A stretch of DNA of 64,000 nt, taken from the NCBI GenBank assembly GCA_016801885.1, contig CM028903.1, forward strand, positions 807,860-871,859, written 5' to 3'. Positions within the stretch are counted from its first letter, which is position 1; the number at the start of each line of letters is the position of its first letter. Shown in pieces: positions 11,648-23,605 of the stretch. A program made the position numbers and the translations under genes. This DNA comes from Toxotes chatareus. Its lineage: Eukaryota; Chordata; Actinopteri; Toxotidae. A model generated the notes under the pieces. That model made no database searches, was not told the origin of the DNA, and saw only the letters and a list, made by a program, of their open reading frames with translations.

Positions 11648-13364
11648 TGAGGTTTTCTGTGAGTCATCAGAGGGGTGTGTGCACCAGTTAGACCAGAACT
11701 CATCCGGCTCTCGGTGGGTGGATTTTCTCTATCAGCAGTAATGAGGGGGACGATGAAGATGATGAAGAAGGTTGTAGTTGAGTGTCTGCCGCCCATCTGG
11801 CCCTGCTCTGGGTGGGTGGGGTCAGTGGCTCGAAATCTTAAAGCTGAGTTTGAACACAGCAGCGGTGAGCGGGGATTTTAACCCCTCATCATCCACCTCC
11901 TCCGTCGCTGTCCGACAGGATCCCATGTTCTGGATCAGCTGAACAGAGTTTGGCTGCACAGCACAGGCCTCAGTAAGGACCGGCCCAGCTGGGCCGCAGT
12001 ACGGAACCTGTGTGTTAAAGTGAAGGCAAAATCAAGCTTATGGTTAAAGTACAGGAAGTCAGAGAGGACACGGGTGTCACTTCTGTTTCAATTAGAGGTC
12101 AACAGGGAAATAAGCTAACACCGCGTCCAGAGACAGCACGGTCACATGGTCACAGCAACCAATCAGAGAGCTGTTCTGAGTCTGAACCTTGTTCCTGGTT
12201 TTTTTCAGCAGTGAGTCAGAAACTGGAAAAAGTATCAAAGAGGAAACAGCTTTAGTTTAGTCTGAGTCACACTGAGATCAGTGGTGACTCACTTTGTTTG
12301 TGTGTGTGTGTAACAGGACATGGAGGTGAGCCCCAGTGAGCTGATGAACATCCTCAACAAAATCATTTCCAAACGTGAGTCCAGTTTGTTTTTCAAAATA
12401 AAATCAGGGATGAGTCCTGTAACTGATCCACAGAAAAGCTTTGCCCTGAGATGTTTTGGTTGCTTTTTATTTCAGAGTTTAATCAGTTCACGTTTGTGTG
12501 TAAGAAATAAATAAGCAGCCAAACCAAACTGAACCAAAAGTTGCTGATCTCTTGTTTCAGATGGAAGCCTGAAGACCGACGGGTTCAGCATTGAGTCCTG
12601 TAGGAGCATGGTCGCTGTCATGGACGTATCCTTCCTTAGGGTAACAGTACGAGCAGCAGCAGTGGCACTCGTAATGATACACGAAATATGAAATCATAAA
12701 TATCATAAACCTACCACAGCAGGAACAGCAGGTAATAACAGGAAGTGCAGCTGTGGTGTGGGCAGTACATCAGGTCACTGGTTCACCGCTGTTTGAGTTT
12801 GACCTTTGACCCCGATCCCTCCAGAGTGACAGCACAGGGAAACTGGGCTTCCATGAGTTCAAATACCTGTGGAACAACATCAAGAGATGGCAGGTCAGTT
12901 CTTCTTCTACACACGCAGCACACACACACACACACACAGACACACACACACACAGGCGTGAGTGGCTGTAGATCAGGCTGCTTCAGTTTCAGCTGCTCAG
13001 TCAACAGATAAACATCAACACTGACTTTCAGTTCCTGTTTAACTGTCGACCCAAAACAGGCCGCCTCCGCTTTTCTTACAGAGGAATCTGGAATCAGGTG
13101 TGAGGGTTGGAGTCCCTGTGACACAGCGACTTTCTGTTTTGTTGTTGTGTTGCTGATTATTTGTCTGTTATTTGTTGTCTCCAGGGTATTTACCTAACCC
13201 ATGACAGGGATCGTTCAGGTGTGATCAGCTCTGACGAGCTGCCCGACGCCTTCAGGGCTGCAGGTGAGAAACCCTGCTCTGTGTGTGTGTGTGTCTGTGA
13301 TAAATTGTCAGGAAAATCTTTGATGTCTGAGCAGAGCATGCAGTTCCAAACTAATTGTGCGTGT

Positions 13365-13424
<60 letters not shown>

Positions 13425-13924
13425 AGGTTTCCCTCTGAATGAGCAGCTCTTCAAGCTGATCATCCGTCGTTATTGTGATGAGCATGGCGACATGGACTTT
13501 GACAATTTCATTGGCTGCCTGGTGCGGCTGGACGCCATGTGCAGTGAGTGTCTCCCCCTCCTCACCTCCCTCACCCTTCTCATAACGAGATGACTGAAAA
13601 TCTCTTGTTTCCTGTTAGAATCCTGGCCACCTGTTTCCAGCTTATGCTGCTGATGTTTTGTCAGTGCATCAGAAACAGTCTTCACTTTAAACTGTGCAGG
13701 AATCAAACATGGTAAATGATGACTGTATGTTGTGCAGGAGCCTTTAAGACGCTGGATAAGGACAACAGCGGCTCCATCGACCTGGACATCAAAGAGGTAA
13801 AACACAGCTCACTTCACTTTAGGATTGTTTTCCCACTGAGAAGTGGGAACACTGTGTGAGTGCACAGCTCCGGTGACACTGTCTCTCTGTCTCACAGTGG
13901 CTTCAGCTGACCATGTATTCATGA
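8937..13924 (+). CDS. capns1: Calpain small subunit 1 (regulatory penta-EF-hand subunit)
   Basis: Ten coding exons: 8937-8983, 9088-9124, 9470-9562, 12317-12374, 12561-12625, 12825-12893, 13185-13263, 13427-13543, 13738-13796, 13898-13924. They total 651 nt, or 216 aa plus stop, and every phase matches. The protein pairs with the catalytic calpain subunit and stabilises the calcium-activated cysteine protease in the cytosol. A short hydrophobic N-terminus (MFLAKNLIGGIINIV) and proline linker lead into five EF-hands. Calcium-loop motifs visible are DSDSTGKLGFHEF (EF2), HDRDRSGVISSDEL (EF3) and LDKDNSGSIDLD (EF5). The C-terminus EWLQLTMYS is the family hallmark. The long polyglycine stretch of mammalian CAPNS1 (about 268 aa) is absent, explaining the shorter length. 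The intron after VAVMD has a U12-type donor. Confidence 0.95.
10370..10570 (+). mobile_element. tRNA-derived SINE
   Basis: Positions 10370-10448 fold as a decayed tRNA. The acceptor ends GCCGCCT/GGGTGGC pair with two wobbles, the D-arm is GCTC...GAGC, and a seven-base loop CTCAGTC closes an anticodon-like stem. The A box (TTAGCTCAGTTGG) and B-box-like GGTTTGAGCC are visible. The T-stem is mismatched. A non-tRNA body (ACCACCTGTGGGAGGTGCT and beyond) follows directly, as in tRNA-Lys-type fish SINEs. It sits in capns1 intron 3. The 3' limit is approximate. Confidence 0.65.
10640..10937. repeat. Tetranucleotide array (TGTC/CGTC)n
   Basis: About 300 bp of CTGT and CCGT tetranucleotides, in the same intron as the SINE at 10370. 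The array is open in several frames on both strands, but only because of its simple composition. A reverse-complement array lies at 37912-38216. Confidence 0.95.
11602..11646. repeat. (GT)n microsatellite, capns1 intron 3
   Basis: About 22 perfect GT copies. Confidence 0.95.
12626..12824 (+). other. Candidate minor-class (U12, GT-AG) intron in capns1
   Basis: The donor reads GTATCCTTCC, matching the U12 RTATCCTT consensus. Near the 3' end, ACCTTTGAC (about 12801-12809) matches the U12 branch consensus TTCCTTRAC at most positions. Its adenosine lies about 16 nt from the terminal CAG. The intron is phase 0 and lies within the second EF-hand loop. Confidence 0.7.
13357..13424. repeat. (GT)n array forming the 3' splice-site tract of capns1 exon 8
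   Basis: About 33 GT copies, with small interruptions, run directly into the AG acceptor at 13425-13426. They replace the usual pyrimidine tract. Confidence 0.9.
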
Positions 13925-14268
13925 AGCTGCACCTCGAGACCAGCTTCTCTGCTTCTGTTTCATCCCTCACTTCCTCTCATTACGTCTGTCTGTGCTTATG
14001 GACGTGCAGTAGTGTTTGAAACCCCTCCTCCATCTCCACGGTAACGGGACCAAAATGCCAGCATAGAGCTAAAGTCAGAAAATCAAAGTTGGACCAAAGT
14101 GAAGCCGCAGCTGCTTGTGCAGTGTCCCTCTGCTGCCAGGTGGCGGCGCTGCATCGTCCCCACGTTACAGACCTCTGTTCTATATTTCCTGTTTTTAGGG
14201 CAAAGTTTAAAAGTTCTTGATTTTTATCAGACTGAAACTTTATGGATTTGACTCTGAGTGTTTAACAG

Positions 14269-14274
14269 AATAAA
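14269..14274 (+). terminator. capns1 polyadenylation signal
   Basis: AATAAA lies 345 nt after the capns1 stop codon, a normal 3'UTR distance. The 3'UTR also holds a CTCF-like GCCAGGTGGCGGCGCT near 14136. Confidence 0.7.
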
Positions 14275-14530
14275 GTGACACTGACACAAAGCTGTGGGTG
14301 TGAAACGTCCTTTCGCTGGATTGTCTGTTTTGTGTAAGTTGTGTTTCTCTGCATGTGTTGTGTTCCTGCTGGTTAGAACAAAGGATGGGTGAAGTTCTGA
14401 GAGGCTGACAGACAGAAACACGTCTGAATGATCCACTGACTGCTTTCATTTCTTCAGCCAGCCACGCTTTACTGTGTGAGATTTTATAAGAAGGACATTA
14501 ATTAAACTTGTTTGACTGAGACTGAATGTT

Positions 14531-15221
14531 GGAATCAGAATCAGAAAACTTTATTGCCAGGTATGTTACACATACAAGGAATTTGCCGTGGTGTTGTTGG
14601 TGCAAGTTTGAACAAGAAAAGAAAGTTTTAATACTAAAATAAGAGAAGAGGAAAGTACTAAGAGGAAGAAAGTCTGTACAAATAATAATATAATGTGCAA
14701 TGTTGCAAAGTGGATGTAGTGCAGAGGTAATAATGCCTTATAGGAGCGTTAATATAACGCATACAGTACAGAGCTGAATTATGTTAATGTAACATAGTCT
14801 GTATTGGGGATATGAGGGTCTGTGCTGTTTGGGGGGGAAGGGGGTGGGGAGCTGTGTTGATGAGGGAAAGAAACTGTTCCTGTGACGTGAGGTTTTGGTC
14901 TTGATGGACCGCAGCCTCCTGCCGGAGGGAAGTGTCTCAAAGAGTTTGTGACCAGGGTGGGAGGGATCAGCTGCAATCTTACCTGCACGCCTCAGGGTCC
15001 TGGAGAGATGGCAGATTGCAGCCAATCACCTTCTCAGCAGAGTGGATGATACGCTGCAGCCTTCCTTTGTCCTTGGCAGTAGCAGCAGCGTACCAGATGG
15101 TGATGGAGGAGGTGAGGATGGACTCGATGATGGAGGTGTAGAAGTGCACCATCATTGACCTGGGCAGGTTGAACTTCTTCAGCTGCCGGAGGAAGTACAT
15201 CCTCGACACAGGGTAAACAAA
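14531..15221 (-). mobile_element. 5'-truncated LINE (L2/Rex-like), 3' end only
   Basis: The minus strand encodes the last part of a reverse transcriptase ORF. One segment contains FLRQLKKFNLP, FYTSIIESILTSSITIWY and RLQRIIHSAEKVIG (about 15212-15000). In another frame follow AGKIAADPSHPGH, LPSGRRLRSIKTKT and RHRNSFFP (about 14997-14880), the stock C-terminal motifs of teleost L2/Rex-type LINEs. The frame change near 15000 shows decay. A short TTCTGATTC repeat tail at 14531-14546 marks the 3' end. The upstream border near 15221 is a 5' truncation, typical of LINE insertion. Confidence 0.85.
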
Positions 15222-15879
15222 CAAAACAAGACAAAACAATGCGCACCGACACACCGCGGCAGCCATCCGCGGCGCCATCTTGGTTTGTGGTGATATTAAT
15301 GTAGTTTGAAATATTTTCTTCCAACATACAGACATCATGAACTTTGCCTCCAATAAATGTCCTAAAACGAGTCTCTTTAAGTCAAATCCCGTGTGAAGTC
15401 ATGTCCCTGCTCTCTGTAACCTCCTCCCACACCAGCATGAACATTTTATTTTCTTTGAACTTGTCAGCACTGACACAGCTGAATGTGTTCATAAAAAAAT
15501 ACACAGTTATTCCACCCTGGACCTGTTATCAGTGTGTCGCAGGCCGGGGTGAGGCCCAGGCTTCACTAACACTGGAGTCAGGGTTTAACGTGTCTGTGCT
15601 GAACCTCAGATCCTGCCAGGGACACCTGGCTGAGCCTCCCTGAACAAACTCCTGGTTTATGCTTAATGTGGTTAAATCCACTGGGGTCAGGACAAAGGGG
15701 TCGACCCCCTCAAAGGGTCGCAGGATAAACCAGAACTCTGCTGCTCAAAATAAAATAAAAAAACTTTTCATGTTTGGAATTTTAGAAGCTTCAAACGTGC
15801 AGAAAATAAAACAGCAGACACACGGAAAACTCTGTTCTCTGTTCTACTCTATCATCCGGACATTCTCACTGAACCCGGC
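15222..15879. other. Spacer between LINE relic and SNARE gene promoter
   Basis: No exon or recognisable element was found. The sequence is mixed, with a small CpG cluster at 15240-15285. Confidence 0.4.
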
Positions 15880-16082
15880 GCAGCCCTCAGCTCTGCTGTG
15901 CTGTGCGTTTGGTGAGGGCGGGGCCGGCGCGGAGGAGAGGGCGGTGCGGAGGAGAGAGGGAAGAGGAGATGCTGAGGAGGGATAACGGCGAAGGCAACAG
16001 GTTTCGGCCGCAGGCTGCGGAGGGACAACTGCGGAAAATCAGGACGAAAAACAGAAAGAATCTGAAGAAGAACGGATGAAAG
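15880..16082 (+). promoter_or_regulatory. GC-rich promoter / untranslated exon of the SNARE gene
   Basis: It contains GAGGGCGGGGCCGGCGC (Sp1-type boxes near 15914) and a purine-rich leader ending in a donor, GAAAG/GTAGGA, at 16082. The first coding ATG is 2.4 kb downstream, preceded by an acceptor at about 18393 (CTGATCTCCAG). A non-coding first exon here is inferred. Confidence 0.5.
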
Positions 16083-18470
16083 GTAGGAGGAGTGATTTAT
16101 CTTTTCTTTTTCACCGGATCAAACTTTACTCATACAAGAGAAATAAATGAAGTTGATACGATGGTAAAAACAGTTCGGCAGAAGAAGATTGTTGACATAA
16201 ATTCAGCCATTTTCAGCTGCACCGACAGTAAATGAGTGAAAGTCTGTTTAAGCCTGGAGGAACCGTGTCAACCATGAAGCCATCATGCGAAGTAAAGACA
16301 AAGTGAATACAGGATTTAATTGTCTGTAGTTTGTCTTGTTTTAGCGGAGACAGTCGGCTGTTTGACAGCAGGTGGACAGATCAGTCCCACCTGATTCACC
16401 GTCAGCTGTTTTCAGCTTTTATCTAACGAAACTTCAGACAGTGAAATAAACACAAACACCTAACAACAGAACGCCCCTAATAAAATCATATTAAAGATGT
16501 GGAAGTGTAGAACACACAGTAACAGTATCTTGTATCTGAAAGTGAACACTCAGAGGCAGCAGCCAGCACAGCTGTGTGCTGAGCGCTCTCTGTGAGCTGG
16601 TTAGCTGCGGGGCGGGGCTCAGAGGCAAAGCGCAGGTAAAGGTTTACGTCACAATGTGCACCAGGTGGTAGGAAGGCTGCGGTGTCCGGGGGACACGCCG
16701 ACATGCTGACGTCTTCCTGCTGTGATGTTAATGTGGTGACACTGGCTGATGATTTCTCCTGTGGGTGCTGTCAGTCCGGGTGGTTTTCTGCCCTGCTCCC
16801 TGACAAAGCACGCAAAACATGTCAGAAATCTGCAGAAGGTCAAAGGTCAGTTTAGATGTTTTTACAGAACAAACATGGCACACTGTGCACAGGCTGATTG
16901 TCACACACCTGGAGCTGTGCAGCTGTGTGTCCTTCAGCAGAGATCACTGTCTGTCCACATTTTATAGAATAACTCATTCATCAGTTCATGGTTAGTTCCA
17001 GAACCTTCTCTCTTTTGTGTGAATTGCTCTCAAGAACATGAAGAGTCTTTCTTCTTTTCCTGTCTTCTTTCTTGCCCCCCCCCACCCTTTTATTCCAGCA
17101 GCTGGTGATTAGTGTTTAGGCCTAATTATGATGCTCCAGCCTGAAAACACAATGTCTGAAAAGAAAAGCATGTGGAGCTTCGATAGGGAGGGAAGTGTTT
17201 CTATGATACTGTGAGGACCTGACAGCTGGTTGGACACTGAGGGGACATTGTGGGGACATCTGATGATCTAATTAGAGAGGAGAGAGTAATTATAAAGCAG
17301 AGGAGAGATTCGTCTTATGTGCAGATAGGTTTGTAGTTTGGACAGAAGCAAACTGTGTCTCCATCATGCTGATGTTAATGTCTGTAGGCTGGAAAATTCA
17401 TTAACGCAGCATCTCACTCATGTTTGTCCTGGAAAACACATCACAGTGCAGGCTCCACATAATAATAATGATCCAAGACTAAAAGTCATAAGAAGACAAC
17501 AGTAGGATCAGCAACAGGACTAATAACAATACACACAGTAATTATAGCAGCTTAACCAGGGGATGGTTCAGGAAAGGCTGAGCCACAACTGACTTATAGG
17601 TATGTACTGACTTGATAAGATTCATCAGACATGGATCACTTCTCCATGTGTGGTAATAAGGAACCATGAGCTCCTTTAACATTTGCTTCGTTCTCCAAAA
17701 CCAGCAGATTTGACAGTGCGCCTGCTAACCAGTGAAATGATCTCGCTGATTTCCAGTTTTACCAGTTTCAAAAGTTTGAAAACAAGACACAGTTTGGGAA
17801 GGAACATGAGAAATAAGTGGAACCAGATTAGCTGATATTATGCTGAGGTGTCCTGTTCTCCGAGTGTAGATGGACGGACAGACTGTAGAGGACAGTTTCG
17901 GGTCAGTTCTAATGGCACAGCTGACATGGTTTCTCTGGGGTCACGATCACACTGCAGCAACGATAAAAACACTTGTGAGAGTCCTGAACTCAGCTGATTT
18001 CACTCTGTTGGGTTATGAGCATCGCTCGCTCACTCACTGTCGTTTCTCTGTGCTGGAGATGAAAGTTTGCTGAGCTCCAGTTTCACAGCTGGTTAGATGA
18101 GCCTGTCTCTGCCCTGAAACGTCTCCTCTGAGTGGATGTTTTCCAGTGAGGCACAGCCGCTGCTCTAGATGTACGCGCATCTCGAGCAGGGACGTGAGCT
18201 CTGATCACAGGTGGAGACGCAGGTGAACACCAGGTCTGAACGGGCCCTGGGTGGATGATCCTGGTGAAATCCAGGAAACTGAACTGAGATGTTTTCATGT
18301 TGATGTGAACCGTGTGTGTTTGTCTGCCATCTTGTCTCCCCGGTCAATTCTGTTGTCAGTCATTATGAATAATCATGGTGTCACTCTGATCTCCAGGCGC
18401 CAAAACCACCTGATGCTGCAGCCTAATCTGGTCACCTGGGACTGAACACACACACACACACACGTCCAAT
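16083..18470. other. 5' intron of the SNARE gene
   Basis: No coding exon seen. It carries one copy (17442-17545) of a dispersed repeat also found at 34925-35030. The rest is AT-rich intronic sequence. Confidence 0.45.
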
Positions 18471-19698
18471 ATGGCGTCAGACCCACCCATCTTGACAGAG
18501 CAGGATGAGCTGCAGAGGAGAGCCAATCAGGTCACAGATGAGGTAAGTGATTTTTTTTTTCTGGAAAATCTGAATGGCTTCCTTACTATTAGATTATGAT
18601 GGCTGTGAATAATTCCTGATCATTCATTAAAAACCCACTTTAAGCTGAAGATCACAGGAGTTTAAAGACAATGTCACATAAACACATAAAATATGACTCA
18701 TCTGTGGACGAGGCCACAAACTTCACTTTGTTTGAGGAATAAGAAATGAGGATAAACTGATCTGCAAGTGATTGGATCAACTTTAACCAATCAGAGCACA
18801 GCAGTCCAAAATACAGGGCTGCTAATCATCATCACCATTAAACTCCACTCTGTTCTGACCTGTCGGCTTCATGTTACCAGACTGAACTCATGACTTTTCT
18901 GTCTTAGACTTCCTCACTGAGCTTTAGTGCTGGTGTGGTGGTAGTTTGGCTGTTCTACACCAGGTTTCAGGTGATCAGATCATTATGGAGCCTTGTCTTT
19001 ACCTGTGACCTCAGTCCTTCAGATTGCAGTCACATGATGCTAAATGCCAAACCGTACTGGTATTATCTTCTTCAGAGGTAAACCACAACTTTGCTGACAA
19101 ACAAGACTTTACAGCTACTTTCATTCAGTGAGTTACCAAGAAACCAACAAGACATCAGCAGCACTGACAGAGACGTATTCCTCCTCAGGGCAGTTTCCTG
19201 CAGAGTGTAACACACACCACCTTTCATTACCGTCTCCACAGAGCAGCACACGCTGTGTGTGCAGGACAAAAATCTCTTAATGGGGATTAGAACAGTGAGT
19301 CAGGGAGACAAGCAGAGACACAAACTACACATGACGACGCACAACACGTCGAACATCACACACGAGAGACGGAATCAGTGTTACTGATGTGAGCTACACA
19401 GGACAGGGCTCTGCCCGAGGGGACTGTCCCTTTAAGAAGGACACCTGGCTCACCTGGTTGCCATAGAGACAACTGGTCTCCCAGTGCAGTCCTCTGCAGA
19501 GAAACATCAGGCATGGATGAGCTCATGCAGGGCTGTGCTTAATACACACACACTCACACTCACACTCACACACACACACACACACTCTCTCTCTCTCTCT
19601 CCCTGGGGTTTAAAGGCTACTGCAGGTCAAAGCCATTTGTCACCTCATCATCCCCTTCGTGGGGAAGTCCCCAGGGACTGACATGATATTTACACAAC

Positions 19699-19733
<35 letters not shown>

Positions 19734-22700
19734 GTTGGGTGGAGAGGCAGAGAGAGAGAATTTCCGTGTGTGACTGTAAACCCAGGTCATCATGTCTGCT
19801 GTGTGTTAAACAGCAGTTACAAACACAATCGTTGTGTATTTTTCATATCTACAGTATATATGACATTACATGTCCTTTCACACTGGAATTCCCATAAACA
19901 TCTATATCCTCTCTCCCTCTGTCTCTCTCTCTCTCTCTCTGTATATATACTGTAAACTTTCCATCTCTTCTTTGACAGAATGTCAAACAAAATCATGGAG
20001 CCATCACTGAATTTAACATCAGTTTAACTGTGGTAACCATGAGAGGATTATACTATTGTTTGGAACCAGTAATTTCATTTTCAATATCTGAAAAAAAAAG
20101 ATTTATTTCTGCAGATTGTTTGATATTTTATTTATTTCTATGAATCTGAGGATACAGTGTGTGGAATTTCCCTTCTTTTCGTGTCTTTCAGTCCCTGGAA
20201 AGTACAAGGAGGATGATGCAGCTGGTTGAGGAGGTACAGACACACACACACACAGAAATTACATATATATCTATATGCAGAAATGAAGCGTGACAGAGTC
20301 ACAGAGAACAAACTTCATCATGAAGTTCATTATCATGTTAGCATCATCATCTCCACAGGACGAGGAAATGACCAAATAAGTCTCAGTAAATTACTTTGAC
20401 AGATGTTGGGATGTGATGAAGCTTAAGTGATTTTGGGCTTTGATGTGTTTTAAACAATGTGTGTGAGAGCAGAGACACAGAGCAGAGACAGAGCAGAGAC
20501 ACAGAGCAGAGACGCAGAGCAGAGACACAGAGCAGAGACGCAGAGCAGAGACGCAGAGCAGGACACAGAGCAGAGACACAGAGCAGAGAGAGCAGGACAC
20601 AGAGCAGAGACGCAGAGCAGAGACGCAGAGCAGAGACACAGAGCAGAGACGCAGAGCAGAGACACAGAGCAGAGACGCAGAGCAGAGACACAGAGCAGAG
20701 ACGCAGAGCAGGACACAGAGCAGAGACACAGAGCAGAGAGAGCAGGACACAGAGCAGAAACGCAGAGCAGAGACGCAGAGCAGAGACACAGAGCAGAGAC
20801 GCAGAGCAGAGACACAGAGCAGAGACACAGAGCAGAGACGCAGAGCAGAGACACAGAGCAGAGACACAGAGCAGAGACACAGAGCAGGACACAGAGCAGA
20901 GACACAGAGCAGAGAGAGCAGGGAGAGCAGGACACAGAGCAGAGACGCAGAGCAGAGACGCAGAGCAGAGACACAGAGCAGAGACGCAGAGCAGAGACAC
21001 AGAGCAGAGATGATCAATGGTCTCTCTGCAGCTCTGTCATCACATGACAATCACATGTTATCTATCTGCAGCAAGTTTCTGCAGGTCGATTTTCCTCAGA
21101 TTGAGTTGAAACCATTATGTCTTTTCACAAGGAGGAAAATTATGCATCATCGCAGCTTGTTATTAATGTGATTTCATGTGCTCCAACCTTCAGAGCAAAG
21201 ATGCCGGGATCAGAGCTTTGGTCATGCTGGATGAACAAGGAGGTAACCAGTACCACTTTATCGCTATTTAAACTCTCCTTTTTCAATATTCTTCTTCAAT
21301 ATTATGTAAAACAGTTAAGTTTGTTTTTCAACGAACAAGGTCAAGAGTCAAAGTACCGCCCCGATATTTCATGATACGTGTTTACTGAGTTACTGAGTGG
21401 TAGACAAGAAGATCAGTATTTCATCTCTGTTTTTGTATTGTAACGTCGTACTTTGATGAAAAACTTTGCCTGGGACAGCATCAAGCTGTGGAAAAGTCAA
21501 ATACCTGTAACAGTAACTGGGGAACAGACGGACTATCTTAGCTTCTCACCATCTTTCCAGTGAGTTCACTGAACAATTTTTCAAGTTTACAGAACGAAAC
21601 GTTGGAACTAAAATGTTTGAAGATGCGTTTGAGGCCTTCTCAAGATCCTGTCTGATCTGAGCGTTGGTTTCTGAGGATTGTCAGCATGGACAATCAGATC
21701 ACTCCGCTGAAGGCTTCTGTTCTACACTGTCTGTCTCTGCTGTTGTTACAACACAGTAAAACCCACCACCATAAAACTCCTGTTCCTAACAGAGCAGTTG
21801 GAGCGTATTGAGGAAGGCATGGACTCCATCAACAGGGACATGAGAGAGGCAGAGAAGAATCTGACAGACATGGCCCAGTGCTGTGGTCTGTGTGTCTGGC
21901 CAATCAGGAAGTAGGTCTGGTTTCCAGAATCCACACCTTCACCCAGCTGCTGGCTTTAGAGACCCACATTGGTGCCCAGTTTCATTAAATGAGTGGAAAA
22001 CAAGGTGTTTGTTGGAGTGTGATACCACAATGAGAGAACCACCACTTATCAAATTCATTCTTTTTCATTGCTGCTGATTTGAACAACAAAAAGTTACCTG
22101 CCAAACTGCTGTGCTCTGTGTTTTCAGCACAACCTTTTTAGGATTTCCTGTGTTCCATGATGATCACTCGAGCACATGCGTGTACAGTACCAGTCAAAGG
22201 TTTGATGGAAGACGTGTTCCTGTGAAGAAACAAAGATGGAATTATGTAGTTAACAAAAAAGTGTTAAACCAACCAGAATATGTTTTATATTTTAGATTCT
22301 TCGATGTAGCCACCTTTAGCTTTGGTGAAAGCTTCGCACACTCTGGAATGGTTTTCCAACAGTCTGGAAGTTCTGGAGTTCCCAGAGGTGCTGAGCACTT
22401 GTTGGCTGTTCTGCCTTTACTCTGCGGTCCAGCTCATCCCAAACCACTGGTCCACTGGATGTCTTCAGTATGAATCTACAATGTAGAAAGTAATAAAATT
22501 AAAGACAAACCACTGAATGAGAAGGTGTGTCCAAACGTTTGACTGGTACTGGACATAGTTACACATGTAAGAGAAAAAAAAACAACTAATGTAAGTGGAA
22601 AGCGACTCTCATTGTCCAGTGATTAAAATCAAACTGAGAAAATATGAATACACCAAAGAAGAAGAAGACATTCTAAGGACATAGATACATAAACATATAT

Positions 22701-23570
22701 GCAAATACTGTAAATGCATGAGCACACTGAAAAATACATGTGGTCATTATTATTTTAACACACCGACCACAAGTACAGAGTCATGAGCATGTGTCTTCTT
22801 TGACATTAGTCTTCCTCAGGTCCAGTCTTACAGAAACATCACACTCCTCATTCCAATTCAGACAAAAGCTAAGAGAGCAAACATGATGGACCTGGGCATC
22901 AGGGCCAGAGTGCAAACAGCCGGCATATCAAGGCCCAGTCTGACGCAGCTCAGCCCAGTTTGGATCAGCTGGCTCCAGTTTCTCTGAGCAGTAGTCAGTG
23001 ACGTGACGTTATCTCTGATTTGTGGGAGGGTTTTGTTGCTGTTTTGTTTTGGGCGCCTCATGTTCAGTTGCTGGTGGCTGTTTTTTCAGTTCAGCTCTCA
23101 GACTTTTGGGAAATAGTTGGTGATTTTTTTTCTTTTTTGGATGTTTGATTTGTTTTGCCTTCCTCTTCCACTCCTGTCCACCATCCTCTCCTTCTTCCTT
23201 TTGTCTTTTCTCTGTTTTCCCTGCTGGTATATCTCCCTTTCTCCTCCTTTTTTTCTTTTGCCCATCACCTTTTTTGCCTCCTTGGCCTGAACTGCCACAT
23301 CCTCTTCTTCTTTCTCTCATACTTTCACCTTCCTCTCCCACCTCATTCCTCTTTCTTTTCTGCATCCTGTCTTGCTCTTCCTCTCTTTCTCCGTGTCCTC
23401 CTGCCTGCTCTTCCATCCTCCTCTTGGTCCTTCTCCTCTCAGAGCAGTTGGAGCGTATAGAGGAGGGCTTGGATCAGATCAACTCTGATATGAAGGAGGC
23501 GGAGAAAAACCTGACCGACCTGGGCAAGTGCTGTGGCCTGTGCTCCTGTGATAAGTAGGTGGTGATGGTG

Positions 23571-23605
<35 letters not shown>

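Noticed and set aside
20383..21050. Long open frames on both strands rich in Arg/Glu/Gln or Leu/Cys/Ser
   Set aside because: They lie wholly in the 13-bp minisatellite, where no unit creates a stop. No splice context or conserved domain is present.
23145..23558. Phe/Ser/Pro-rich open frame running into SNARE exon 4b
   Set aside because: The upstream part is the pyrimidine tract. Only 23443-23554 is supported, by homology and splice sites.
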